NCBI GenBank assembly: GCA_031553765.1 | Contig: JAVBKY010000008.1 | Coordinates: 1 to 64,000, forward strand | Length of the DNA stretch: 64,000 nt | Reading direction: 5' to 3' | DNA from: JAITMY01 sp031553765 | GTDB taxonomy: Bacteria; Bacteroidota; Bacteroidia; Bacteroidales; UBA932 | Shown here: piece by piece, positions 18,201 to 24,921 of the stretch | Position numbering within the stretch: the first letter of the stretch is position 1 | Layout: the number at the start of each line of letters is the position of its first letter | Program-made: the position numbers and the translations under genes | The notes under the pieces: model-generated | Database searches by the model: none | Seen by the model: only the letters and a program-made list of their open reading frames with translations | Told to the model about the DNA's origin: nothing

Positions 18201-19572
18201 AAGGGCATGCCATGGAAGTACCACTTTTGGTGGTATACTTGTTGTCGTAGCTGAGCGAGTAAACGTTTTCGCCAATGGCGGCAATTTGCGGAATAATGGC
18301 GCCGCTCATGGTGGGGCCGCGGCTGCTTGATGTAGCGAGCGTACTGGTTTGACTGATGTTTGCCACTTGCAGTATATTTTTGGCAGCATAGGGTGCGGTT
18401 GACCACTCGTTGACCGTAAGACCTGAGTTGCCGGCGGCAAATACGTTGAGTAAATCGGGAGCGCCGTTTGCCAAGTTATCGAGGTTGTGCGAGCGCGTGG
18501 TGTACTGATACTTTGGCGCGGGCGTGGTATTTATAGCCGGACCATATGAGTTCTGCGTTACGCGAACGCCCTTGTCTGCGTAAGCATTATACATTTGAAT
18601 AATCACATCGGGATAGTCGTAGTATTCATCCCACGAATAGTTGTATGATTCCATTTTTGCCTCGGGCGCCATACCCTTTGCGCGAGGATCTTTAGCGCCG
18701 CTACCTGCCATAATACCCATTACGTGCATGCCGTGGTCGGCAGTGTAATCGTAGTACACGGCTTGGTTTACGGTCAGGCGACCATACACATCAATATGCT
18801 CCTTTAGGTTGGTATCCCAAATACCTACAGTAACTCCTTTTCCGGTGTACTTGTTATTGGGGTTGCGCTGTATGTACAGATTTTCTCCACTTGCCCCACG
18901 GTTGCGTTCGTCGTAGTGCACTGGCTTAGGTTCGCCTAAGCTAATGGTGATAATCCACGGTTGCTGTGCCAGCACATGCAGGTTTATGCTATCCAACTCT
19001 ACGGTAAAAAATCCAAGCGCAGCGCTTGCGTGCAGGCGGGCGTAGGGTAGGCCATGTAGTACCTGTTGCACTTGGGCGGTGCTCACTCCTTTGTAGCAAC
19101 TTACTGCCAACCGAAGTTGACCACTCTTGGTGAAAGCATAGTTAGGTATGCGATTCTCGGTAATGCGTGCGTCTATTTTATTCAGCTCTGTGGTTTCAAA
19201 TGCAGCATATAGCTTGTCCATGCCAGTGTACTTTTTTGTGCTTGGCTGAGACTTAACAGTGGCAAAGTAGGCATTGCTACCTATGTACTGGTTCAGCTGT
19301 ATGCCTTGGGCGGCGTAGTTGTCCATCTCGCTTTTTGAGGGTAGCTCTGCGAACTGTAGCACCAGATATTCTGTGGCTTCTACAGGCTGCCTCGACTTGA
19401 GCAAGCTTGATTTTGTGCCGAGGTCTTTCTTTTTGATGAACTCCTTAGCGTTGGCTTGCGGAGTGTACGTAGTATTGTTGAAGCGTATGCTGTACTTCGA
19501 ATCGGTCTGTTGTGCCACGGCGACAGATACGGTTAACAGAAGTCCTAAAATGCTTATTGCTACTTTTTTCAT
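12247..19572 (-). CDS. Giant T9SS-exported subtilisin-like serine protease (S8)
   Basis: About 2441 residues. I take the start at 19572, giving signal peptide MKKVAISILGLLLTVSVAVA; an upstream in-frame ATG at 19599 would only add nine residues. A propeptide-like region is followed by an S8 protease domain with an intact triad (residues counted from the upstream ATG): Asp in VGIWDTN (about 262), His in DHGMHVMG (about 289), Ser in GTSMACPFVSG (about 462), with oxyanion Asn in AAGNSG (about 391). Next come Ig/fibronectin-like modules, a GEVED-like segment (near VIALDNDGTENH), a CARDB-like module, about four tandem repeats of roughly 95 residues (LLQFQFLKANNPEL-type starts), and a T9SS type A sorting tail of about 70 residues ending GGVYYLRLDKDGVQKKITLI. 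It should be exported and anchored on the cell surface. It lies between a PorV-family gene and susC. Confidence 0.9.
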   Translation of the reverse strand: MKKVAISILGLLLTVSVAVAQQTDSKYSIRFNNTTYTPQANAKEFIKKKDLGTKSSLLKSRQPVEATEYLVLQFAELPSKSEMDNYAAQGIQLNQYIGSNAYFATVKSQPSTKKYTGMDKLYAAFETTELNKIDARITENRIPNYAFTKSGQLRLAVSCYKGVSTAQVQQVLHGLPYARLHASAALGFFTVELDSINLHVLAQQPWIITISLGEPKPVHYDERNRGASGENLYIQRNPNNKYTGKGVTVGIWDTNLKEHIDVYGRLTVNQAVYYDYTADHGMHVMGIMAGSGAKDPRAKGMAPEAKMESYNYSWDEYYDYPDVIIQMYNAYADKGVRVTQNSYGPAINTTPAPKYQYTTRSHNLDNLANGAPDLLNVFAAGNSGLTVNEWSTAPYAAKNILQVANISQTSTLATSSSRGPTMSGAIIPQIAAIGENVYSLSYDNKYTTKSGTSMACPFVSGVATVLYQRYNDLYGTNPISSLAKALLCNGANDIFLPGPDFGSGFGEVNVPNTMEMLENKQFMVGEINTTGAVAEYYVDIPANTEEMKVMLTWNDPSAVAETYGPTLVNNLDLEVVYDRTYLPLVPDPLHPEQPAVEKVDNLNNILQVTLTKPAKGKAKIRVIGTAVPQPTQQFSVVYSFAKKGVTILTPVTGQPITAGSNLLIKWHSVGLSGSTTVELSKDGGATYNRLANQPGSGDNYLILNASEQYTAQSRFRISQDGYYAETGNMPIVGQVQNLTLSITDTTNVLSWDSVKFIKTAGGKYEVLMLNDDFIEYSPVDTVNGLSYTIRNGLVKHRTYFSVRALVNGAVGERAVGLEVSATEALKITSLPLRIDFNEGVPEYLRLQQGKYSNVFWNYIPEHEQNVLMYMGATVYNDATYNANWSKSFVQGNDATLNTFFEPANTNASRIDFRSTASMKVELPTDKKIRMKVSYRVRGLSPNVSTATAQNNPSIEQHIALWRVRVNGEAQTAANGKKVQTIPYKDFSNRVGYSPINIRQNPDVDRTLFEDRYYNLTSYAGSTAVVDFDALCATERYKSNLNDEGSQVYIASIDFEEMKPYEFVVVNIDSGTPGARPTTGVGWAMNVPADSLTGAAKSAAVHALVSNIGYQAAAGNVSLSLARYRNNDTVFAASKPVATLQPYTARYIPMGRIQFSHPESHKLLFTATADGSMGDTVSYVEYNVDSYQYDQASNPANPFFKRMSSGNQSSITYVTDTLNVADYGATIFPYPRYPGYGNYSTTFAPSNNTKRLQITFKDIDLFEGDTAIIYAGSTVLGKVWKDSIHNGKTFTSSAYDGSLKFYLEYNYKDGTEFQTHRGWEFTLKEVSKDVNKDLGIVRPYFTRPAQFSNGYTASMVIENTGSTAVDLLNFMASFQYGSAPKVIDTALTFVSYSETTGTSSNTISSIEPGRQAYTTFRHTVKGDSTMPLNQTYPLVFAFENYSDAIASNNTYSLKLMYGDGSQANDFGPNAFVSAFSMAGVSRSTTEYGYYDYTNQVIKVELGKGYPYSITLDGEQAKRLNAAFIPDFNKNKVFEEVEVIALDNDGTENHNVYTGTFWPHMYFSQAGDYTFRVAAYQDGNMSGWDFTIRVVGTPVSTDVELHSATLSSTELLASSIAGISLDIIRTGYTASTPVNVAYTYVNSEQVVIVNGTMPITDLGGDRETRELTIPVPAGFPDGEYTLNLTLVADDPITANNSASLRVSIATNPILNTTNKRGRISYTAPVTSPSAASRMKTGLPPFKVSNMNTATWVVDTDKNIDNWYLLSEQYIRTYDNKLFYDNRVVKFTFDEATQNGSYDTLANHFNSAKIQAIAFNPASKTLYGLGANGTNAAIYIIDHETGAATLSKTFTTLPISQLSGLAADLGGKLFTMRNPQTANAEIIMLDTTTNGVWSHYCKGPSDVASRVNMAYEYSSGTLLAAYQSAGDIGYILEAIPNEDRMTEVGSFGSTNKTYSLAIPAVSNAATNDVFNLDRFDITGQEYSLIDNDTKTATIVLPSSANMAKLEVNNYYFANNNAVLQYTNGHLLKAGDTVDMSAPLTLNAVKGTTTEQWTIKATSAAVNGIELLQFQFLKANNPELPTDVNGVITNNAIVSVNVPSSTNEKALVPTIITNVPKEDERLMLGDRRITSGESVIDFSSSLLISVQAVQLNLSSMFEVDVTRDPNNQNELISFAFLKAHNSMLDKDVVMQISGSSRYMKFPRGVDRSALVPTFTISKYATLKSQGKEIQSSGFDVVSASSDAIMLSVVAENSDSAAYTIAIQEESTEAVMLTFNLPMSLNPDLSSDIIGAIDNADNQVGLALPVGSSRSNAVSFSVSASARLVMVSTGAEIHSGDVLDFSQKFDVKVIAENGMAYKTYTVMPYVKSSSNEFSPSLAVNPAEEYTTIVGASGSTCSMFDAQGRLLQTIEVTSDAMRVEVSSLSGGVYYLRLDKDGVQKKITLIKK

Positions 19573-19604
19573 AGAATATTTGAAATATGCCAAGTTCATA
19601 ATTT

Positions 19605-20726
19605 TTACCTACCCGATGTCATGTCGCTACTCCGAGGTTCGGTGTGCCTATCGCGCGCGCCAATGCAGTAGCCCAGCGTAAAGCGAAATATGTTGGATAG
19701 AGCATCGTTGGTGGCGTTGGTTGATACCTGATAGGCTATATCGAGCGATACCTTGCGGAACATGCCGCCCACACCAAACGAAAGGTATTGGCGTTGTCCC
19801 ACCTGCTTGCTTTCGGTGAAGTAACCCATGCGTGCGGCTACCAAATCGCGGAAGCTGTACTCCAGGCCCACCGAAAGACCTATTGATTTCATTTCGTTGG
19901 CAAACGATTGGTCGCCGAAAGAGGAGAACAATCCTTTTACTACGCTATAGTCGCTATGGTCTTCTACAGGAACCATCAGCTTGTTGAGGTCGAGCAATAG
20001 CGCCAATCCGTGGTCTTGCGTAAGGGCGGTGCTTAGGCGTCCGCCAATGCGCAGGTTCATGGGCAAAAAGTACTTGTTGCCTTCGTCAGCGTAGCTAATT
20101 TTTCCACCCAAATTCGAAATGTTTACACCAAAGGCATACTGCGAATTTTTTCCCAGTAGTGTTACGTCTTTTTGGTGGTATACGTTGATATCGGCAGCTA
20201 CGGTTTGCCCCACTTTGGAGTTGGGTGTGCCGCCCATAAGGTCGCTATTGATGTAGCGTAGCGCTACGCCTGCCGACCAGTTTTTTGCTAAGTGCTGGCT
20301 ATAGGCAAAGTCTATGGCAAACTCGTTGGCTGTGTATTCACTGCTAAGCAGTCCGGATTCGTCAGTGGCTTGTATGGAGCCAACATTGTTGAACCATAGC
20401 GAGGCGCTGAATGTGCGCCCGCTTTCCATTTGGTAAAAACCGCTGAGGTAGCCTAGGTTGGCGTTGTCGGTTACGGAGCGCATCCACGGCGTATAGGTGA
20501 GCGATATACCACCTTTTTCTTCCATGAAAACGTACTTAGCAGCATTCCAGTGCTGCGAGTTAATATCGGGTGATGTGGCTGCTCCGGTGCTGCCCATTCC
20601 TGCCGAACGGGCATCGGGCGCTTCGTTAAGCAGTGGCACGGCAGTAGTCGTGGTCATGCTTTGCTGCGCTTGTGCCGCAGAGAGCATGCCGGTAAACAGT
20701 ATGAGTAAGCAGGTTGCTTTGTTCAT
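19605..20726 (-). CDS. PorV-family T9SS outer-membrane protein
   Basis: A 373-residue predicted outer-membrane beta-barrel with signal peptide. The N-terminal signature follows PorV closely: VPLLNEAPDARSAGMGSTGA, SPDINSQHWNAAKYVFMEEK, GGISLTYTPWMRSV, then NEFAIDFAYSQHLAKNWSAG and ALRYINSDLMGG. PorV shuttles T9SS cargo from the translocon to the attachment complex on the cell surface. Lying 32 bases upstream of a T9SS protease gene in one operon, this copy may be a paralogue dedicated to that cargo rather than the general PorV, which usually sits with porU elsewhere. The family call is firm; general versus dedicated role cannot be settled here. The hydrophilic C-terminal tail (DRHTEPRSSDMTSGR) is unusual. 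Confidence 0.85.
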   Translation of the reverse strand: MNKATCLLILFTGMLSAAQAQQSMTTTTAVPLLNEAPDARSAGMGSTGAATSPDINSQHWNAAKYVFMEEKGGISLTYTPWMRSVTDNANLGYLSGFYQMESGRTFSASLWFNNVGSIQATDESGLLSSEYTANEFAIDFAYSQHLAKNWSAGVALRYINSDLMGGTPNSKVGQTVAADINVYHQKDVTLLGKNSQYAFGVNISNLGGKISYADEGNKYFLPMNLRIGGRLSTALTQDHGLALLLDLNKLMVPVEDHSDYSVVKGLFSSFGDQSFANEMKSIGLSVGLEYSFRDLVAARMGYFTESKQVGQRQYLSFGVGGMFRKVSLDIAYQVSTNATNDALSNIFRFTLGYCIGARDRHTEPRSSDMTSGR

Positions 20727-20773
20727 TATCTTTCTAAAATTGCAGAATTAAATGCTTGTGTTTTGTTAATGCG

Positions 20774-22429
20774 TTAGTAGGTAAATTCCTGAAATCGCAC
20801 TTCGCCTTGGTTGTCAATCATGCTCTTTTTCACCCATACGGCAATTCCCTTGTATTTTTTGGTACTGCTTGAAAATACCATAGCATGAAGTAACTTTTGT
20901 GTTGTAGGTGATACAAGAATATCGGCTTGTACCTCCTCAAATCCGTTAAGATCGAGTTTCTTTACCAAAATAGCGCTATACCCGTCGGTGCTTAGCGGAT
21001 TACGACGGTACATAAAGCTGGGATTTTCATTGCTGTCAAAATCTATGGCTTGACACATGATAGTTTGTCCATAAGTAGGTTCTACCACCGTCCTTCCGGC
21101 AGTGCCCCACTCCAACTCTCCTGATACCATATCAAGCCTTTGCATCCCCAATCCGCCATAGCTGCTATATAGCGCCGAGCCTTCAAACCACGAAAAAATC
21201 AGCGCCTCTCTTTCCTTGTAGTAGTAGGGAAGCGGATTGCTGTATGATTTGAGGTTGTTAAAAGCTATTTGCATGCCGGTGCTATCGGGTTTAAAGCGCA
21301 GCGCGCCGGTAGAGCTTACTTGCTGCACGTAACAGTTGGACGATGTTGAAGTTTGTGTGCGCTTGGCCTGATAGGCAACAATAGCACCACCATCGCCGTC
21401 AACCTTAGCCCGGGGAATATCGGTTAGCTGAAATATGCGATTAACGCTGTGTATGGCAATTTGATTGCCGAATGGCCCGCTTCCCCACAAATTCCCGGTA
21501 GGCCTTAAGTCGTTGGTTCGTTCGGTGGTGTTTGATGAGGCAACCTGGGCATTGGTAACTTGGAGTTTTTGAATATATAGCTTGTAGCTGTTGCCGCTGC
21601 CATTACCGTATGTGAAGAAAATATTGGTAGTGCCACCTGTGGTATCAAGCGTGAGGTAAGGCATTAAGGATAGCCCATCCACCCGTAGCGCTTTATTGTA
21701 AGCATTGTTGGCAACTGCAGCACTTGCCGGTTTTACCCCCGTATCAAGTGTGTAGTAGGGAACTCCTTCGGGAGTGACTCTATTGGCATATATCCTGGAG
21801 GCATCGGTAGTGTTGTCCGTAGCATCTTGATTGAACCATGCTGCTACAATGTCCCTGTTGGGCAATTCCACCAAGTCACCACCCATACGACTTGAACCAT
21901 ACACGGCAACATCGCTTGGTGTTGGCTCCACATTTCCGGTAGGGTCAAAGCCGGCTACGTAGGTAGTTTTTGCGGTAGACAGCTGAGTTTCGAAAACCAA
22001 TGCTCCGTCCTTGCTGACCTTGTAAAGTGAAATATTTGAAGGGTCGTCGCCCCACTTGGTGCGGTGGTAAAATACCATGGCGCAGCCGCTATCGCTGGTG
22101 GCTATCATATTAAAGGAAAAGTTTGCGGCCCCCGTATACTTTTTTGATACCAGCGTTTCTTTACTCCATAACTTTTTTCCGTTGCCTACTTTTTGTACAT
22201 ACAACGCATAGGACGCGCGCGTGGAGTACGCCGCGCTATTGTTGGTTGTGTCCAAATACTGCGATCGTTGGTAGGCTACAAAGTAGGTGCCGGGCTCAGT
22301 TTTTGATTCCACTACTACGGGTGTAGTGCCGGTGGCAATAAAAACACTTGAATCAACCCCGCTATACGTTTGGGCGTATATGGTTGCTCCAAGTAGTGTA
22401 AAAACGATGAAAAATAAACCTCGTTTCAT
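20774..22429 (-). CDS. Secreted protein of unknown function, first gene of the protease/SusCD operon
   Basis: A 551-residue protein with a clear signal peptide (MKRGLFFIVFTLLGATIYAQ). The rest is rich in beta strands and short polar repeats of the type GTYFVAYQRS, GDLVELPNRDIVAAWF, DGGAIVAYQAKRTQ and EALIFSWFEGS, spaced roughly as blades of a beta-propeller, like proteins that record values as strings of W/F-A-W-like blades. No T9SS sorting tail or lipobox is visible, so it is probably periplasmic or released. I do not recognise a family. Its place as first gene, 47 bases before the PorV-family gene, suggests a role with the exported protease or its substrate. Confidence 0.7.
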   Translation of the reverse strand: MKRGLFFIVFTLLGATIYAQTYSGVDSSVFIATGTTPVVVESKTEPGTYFVAYQRSQYLDTTNNSAAYSTRASYALYVQKVGNGKKLWSKETLVSKKYTGAANFSFNMIATSDSGCAMVFYHRTKWGDDPSNISLYKVSKDGALVFETQLSTAKTTYVAGFDPTGNVEPTPSDVAVYGSSRMGGDLVELPNRDIVAAWFNQDATDNTTDASRIYANRVTPEGVPYYTLDTGVKPASAAVANNAYNKALRVDGLSLMPYLTLDTTGGTTNIFFTYGNGSGNSYKLYIQKLQVTNAQVASSNTTERTNDLRPTGNLWGSGPFGNQIAIHSVNRIFQLTDIPRAKVDGDGGAIVAYQAKRTQTSTSSNCYVQQVSSTGALRFKPDSTGMQIAFNNLKSYSNPLPYYYKEREALIFSWFEGSALYSSYGGLGMQRLDMVSGELEWGTAGRTVVEPTYGQTIMCQAIDFDSNENPSFMYRRNPLSTDGYSAILVKKLDLNGFEEVQADILVSPTTQKLLHAMVFSSSTKKYKGIAVWVKKSMIDNQGEVRFQEFTY

Positions 22430-22669
22430 TAGTTAAATAGATTACAAATTGTTAGTTACTGCAAAGCGATTGCAAGTAGTTGATTTTTAAATTGATTAAT
22501 CTTTTGTGAGCTTGATTAAATCTCAAGTCTTAAAGCAAAAGGAGGGCAAAGGAACAAAGAATTTCCCCTGATTGTTAATGGTTAGATGAGTTTTTTGCGT
22601 TAAAAAATTATATCTTACGTATATGTAAAATTTTTCCTGCTAATTTTTACGATTTGTAGGTAAAAGCGA
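22430..22669. other. AT-rich intergenic region, probable operon promoter
   Basis: This 240-base gap lies between the first gene of the protease/SusCD operon and the 3' end of the lipoate ligase. It is AT-rich and should hold the promoter of the minus-strand operon, but I found no good TAnnTTTG element with TTTG spacing on that strand and no repeat. Confidence 0.4.
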
Positions 22670-23377
22670 TTATTTTAACGTCGCATTGATAGTTTTAGAA
22701 AAGTGAAATTGTGTGATAATTTCTATCTCGTTTTGAGATAGCGATTTAACGCTGTTTTGTTTGAGGTAGGTGGTTAAAAAACTTTGAATATTTTCAAAAA
22801 AAACGTTTATTTTCTCATTGTTTTTTAAAATATCTGCAATGTTCCTCACCTTGTCGGGAACGGAAGCTATGCCTCTACCGCGGAGAGCGGTGTTTCCTTT
22901 GAGCGCGTGTGAGAGTTTTTCTAAATTAGTATTGTAAAGAAGGGTTCCGTGGAATAGCTGGCGGTCGCGCGAAACGTGTGCGGCTGTACCCGAAATTTTG
23001 TATTTGCCGCAACGAATTTCCTTGCGTTTTCCCATGCTGGCATTTACACCTAAGTGTTGTAGCGCGGCAATAATGGGTTCGGTAAAATCCCTATCCAGCG
23101 CAAGCGCGTCGTTTTTTGAAACAATAAAAGCGTAGTTAATGTTACCTTCGTCGTGGTACACCGCGCCGCCGCCCGAAATGCGGCGAACTATTTCAATGCC
23201 GTTGGCCTTGCAGTAGTTAACATCAGCTTCCGCCTCTATAGTTTGGTACTTTCCTACTATCACCGAGGGTGTGTTTATATACAGCAACAGAACGTCGTCA
23301 TGACGTTCTGTTACCATATATTCCTCCAGCGCACAGTTGAGCGTGGGGCTATTAAACGGGCTGATGATGATGTTCAT
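22670..23377 (-). CDS. lplA: Lipoate-protein ligase A family, short single-domain form
   Basis: A 235-residue biotin/lipoate ligase-fold protein. Key segments are RRISGGGAVYHDEGNINYAF (about residues 65-84, the lipoate-binding RRxSGGGAVYHD motif) and the catalytic lysine in CGKYKISGTAAH. It would attach lipoate to the lipoyl domain of the E2 encoded at 33988-35322, the only lipoyl-dependent complex in the window. It is shorter than classical LplA (about 330 residues) and lacks most of the C-terminal accessory domain, so activation could need a separate partner, or it could be a lipoyl transferase. It is the last gene of the aldolase/dehydrogenase cluster; a 120-bp MITE-like repeat separates it from the aldolase. 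Confidence 0.88.
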   Translation of the reverse strand: MNIIISPFNSPTLNCALEEYMVTERHDDVLLLYINTPSVIVGKYQTIEAEADVNYCKANGIEIVRRISGGGAVYHDEGNINYAFIVSKNDALALDRDFTEPIIAALQHLGVNASMGKRKEIRCGKYKISGTAAHVSRDRQLFHGTLLYNTNLEKLSHALKGNTALRGRGIASVPDKVRNIADILKNNEKINVFFENIQSFLTTYLKQNSVKSLSQNEIEIITQFHFSKTINATLK

Positions 23378-23391
23378 TAGGCATTTTTTTG

Positions 23392-23512
23392 ACCTCTCCC
23401 TAAATCCCTCTCCACAGGAGAGGGACTTCTCAGCGCACGAGCGCTCAAGTGTTATGAGGTAAATTATCTGGGCACATGCCCCTCTCCTGTGGAGAGGGGA
23501 CAGGGGTGAGGT
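23392..23512. mobile_element. 121-bp MITE-like element with ACCTCTCCC ends, second copy
   Basis: Same structure as 6784-6903: start ACCTCTCCCTAAATCCCTCT, end GGGGTGAGGT, a hairpin inside each end (CCTCTCC-ACA-GGAGAGG and CCCCTCTCC-TGT-GGAGAGGGG), and shared inner words (CGAGCGCTC, GGGCACATGCCCC). It fills the gap between the class II aldolase stop (23514) and the lipoate ligase start (23377). Confidence 0.75.
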
Positions 23513-23513
23513 C

Positions 23514-24818
23514 TTACTGCCCCACCTTAAACGCTACCCTTAGCTCCTCCACCTGCTCATCGTTAATGGGGTGAAGCTTGCCTATGGGTGCAGCCATAAT
23601 GAGCGACTTGGCGCTGAATTCAGCTACCTCCAGCTTGTCGAAAGTTTGTAGCAGCTTATCGCCTGTTACCAGTACGGCATCGTTACCCAAAAGAACAGCG
23701 GGAGTTTTCTTCACCAAATCCGCAATCATCTGTGGGTTCTCGTACATGGTGCCGAAGGGAACCTGCGGAACGTCCTGCAAGAAAATCCAGCTCTCGGGGA
23801 TGGTGCGTACATCAAACTTTACACCCGAGGTGCAAAAACCCATCAGGTTGGGTGATTGCGTAAGGATGATAGAGTTGATTTTGGGGTTGCTTTGGTAAAT
23901 TGCCTGGTGTAAAGCAATGGAGCGACTGGGGTTTTTACCTGCCTCTACCATGCCATTTTTCACCTGTACAATGTGGTGCGGCTCTATGTCGAAACGTGGC
24001 ACACCTGCGGGGGTAATTAAAAAGTCGTTACCGCGCCAGCGTACCGAAACCGTGCCGTAGCTGCTTATCATCAAATCCTGATCGCAGGAACGACGTACCA
24101 TTTTGCAAATCTCGGTGCGGATGGCACGCTCATCTGAAGGGTAGGTAACACCCATAAAACGTGGGTATACTACCTCCAGCGCCTGGTCAAACTGTTCAAA
24201 GTCTGCATCCGAAAGGTAGTTAGGTTGCCCAAGTACGCTTGCGTTAAGAATGGTGCGGGCGCATAGCTCTAGCGTTTCAAAGCGCATGTAAGCATCCAGC
24301 ATATCTTCACCGCACAGCACTACGCCGTGGTTTTCCATTATCACCGCCTTATACTCGGGGTGAGCCTTGAACTCGGCGGCAATCTTTTCGCCCAGCTGCT
24401 CGCTACCCGGCAGGTCGTAGGGGGCAAAACCCACCTTACCGCATACCTTGCGGGCTTGGGGAAGAATATTGGTATCGGGAACTTCGTGTGCTATGCTGAA
24501 TGAAACCAGTGCGGGCGGATGGGCGTGAATCACGGCCTTCATCTGCGGGCGCATGTTGTAAACTGCTTTGTGGAAGGGGTACTCCGACGAGGGCTTGTGC
24601 TTACCCACGATAGTACCGTCGGCCTTTACGCACACAATGTCTTGCGGGGTAAGTGAGCCTTTGTCAACGGCGCTGGGAGTAATCCACATGTCGCCGCTTT
24701 CGTCCATTATGGACAGGTTACCACCGCTGGTGGTGGTCATGCCGCTCTTGTAAATGCGGCTGATGATGAACACCAGCTGGTCGGCCGGGTGCATCAGTGC
24801 TGTGTCTAGCTGTTTCAT
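23514..24818 (-). CDS. Tandem class II aldolase/adducin-family protein
   Basis: A 434-residue protein made of two class II aldolase domains in tandem. The first (about 1-215) keeps the active-site pattern: SGGNLSIMD, SSEYPFHKAVY with a Glu, the metal pair in VIHAHPPALVS, and the third His in IMENHGVVLCG. This is the L-fuculose-1-phosphate/rhamnulose-1-phosphate aldolase type. The second (about 225-434) aligns segment by segment (YGTVSVRW; PSRSIALHQAIYQ; IILTQSPNLMG; AVLLGNDAVLVTG) but has lost the metal histidines, so it is probably structural or regulatory. Its likely reaction is cleavage of a six-carbon ketose-1-phosphate to DHAP and lactaldehyde. It shares a strand with the other sugar-cluster genes. 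Confidence 0.85.
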   Translation of the reverse strand: MKQLDTALMHPADQLVFIISRIYKSGMTTTSGGNLSIMDESGDMWITPSAVDKGSLTPQDIVCVKADGTIVGKHKPSSEYPFHKAVYNMRPQMKAVIHAHPPALVSFSIAHEVPDTNILPQARKVCGKVGFAPYDLPGSEQLGEKIAAEFKAHPEYKAVIMENHGVVLCGEDMLDAYMRFETLELCARTILNASVLGQPNYLSDADFEQFDQALEVVYPRFMGVTYPSDERAIRTEICKMVRRSCDQDLMISSYGTVSVRWRGNDFLITPAGVPRFDIEPHHIVQVKNGMVEAGKNPSRSIALHQAIYQSNPKINSIILTQSPNLMGFCTSGVKFDVRTIPESWIFLQDVPQVPFGTMYENPQMIADLVKKTPAVLLGNDAVLVTGDKLLQTFDKLEVAEFSAKSLIMAAPIGKLHPINDEQVEELRVAFKVGQ

Positions 24819-24825
24819 TGTTTTT

Positions 24826-24920
24826 TAGAAAAATAGAAAAACAGAACAAAAGTACAAAAGAATAGGAAATTTTTAGTGGGAGAGCATTCTATTTTTCTCT
24901 TTTTCTTTTGTTCTGTTTTT
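24826..24920. repeat. Inverted AGAAAAACAGAACAAAAG repeat
   Basis: The left arm TAGAAAAACAGAACAAAAG and the right arm CTTTTGTTCTGTTTTTCC are complementary, with AGAATAG/CTATTTT words inside. The same words form the inverted spacer at 32345-32440. It fills the gap between two same-strand genes. Confidence 0.65.
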
Positions 24921-24921
24921 C

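Noticed and set aside
12602..19681. Many plus-strand frames opposite the giant protease gene
   Set aside because: Shadows of one long coding frame with clear domains; none has a recognisable product.
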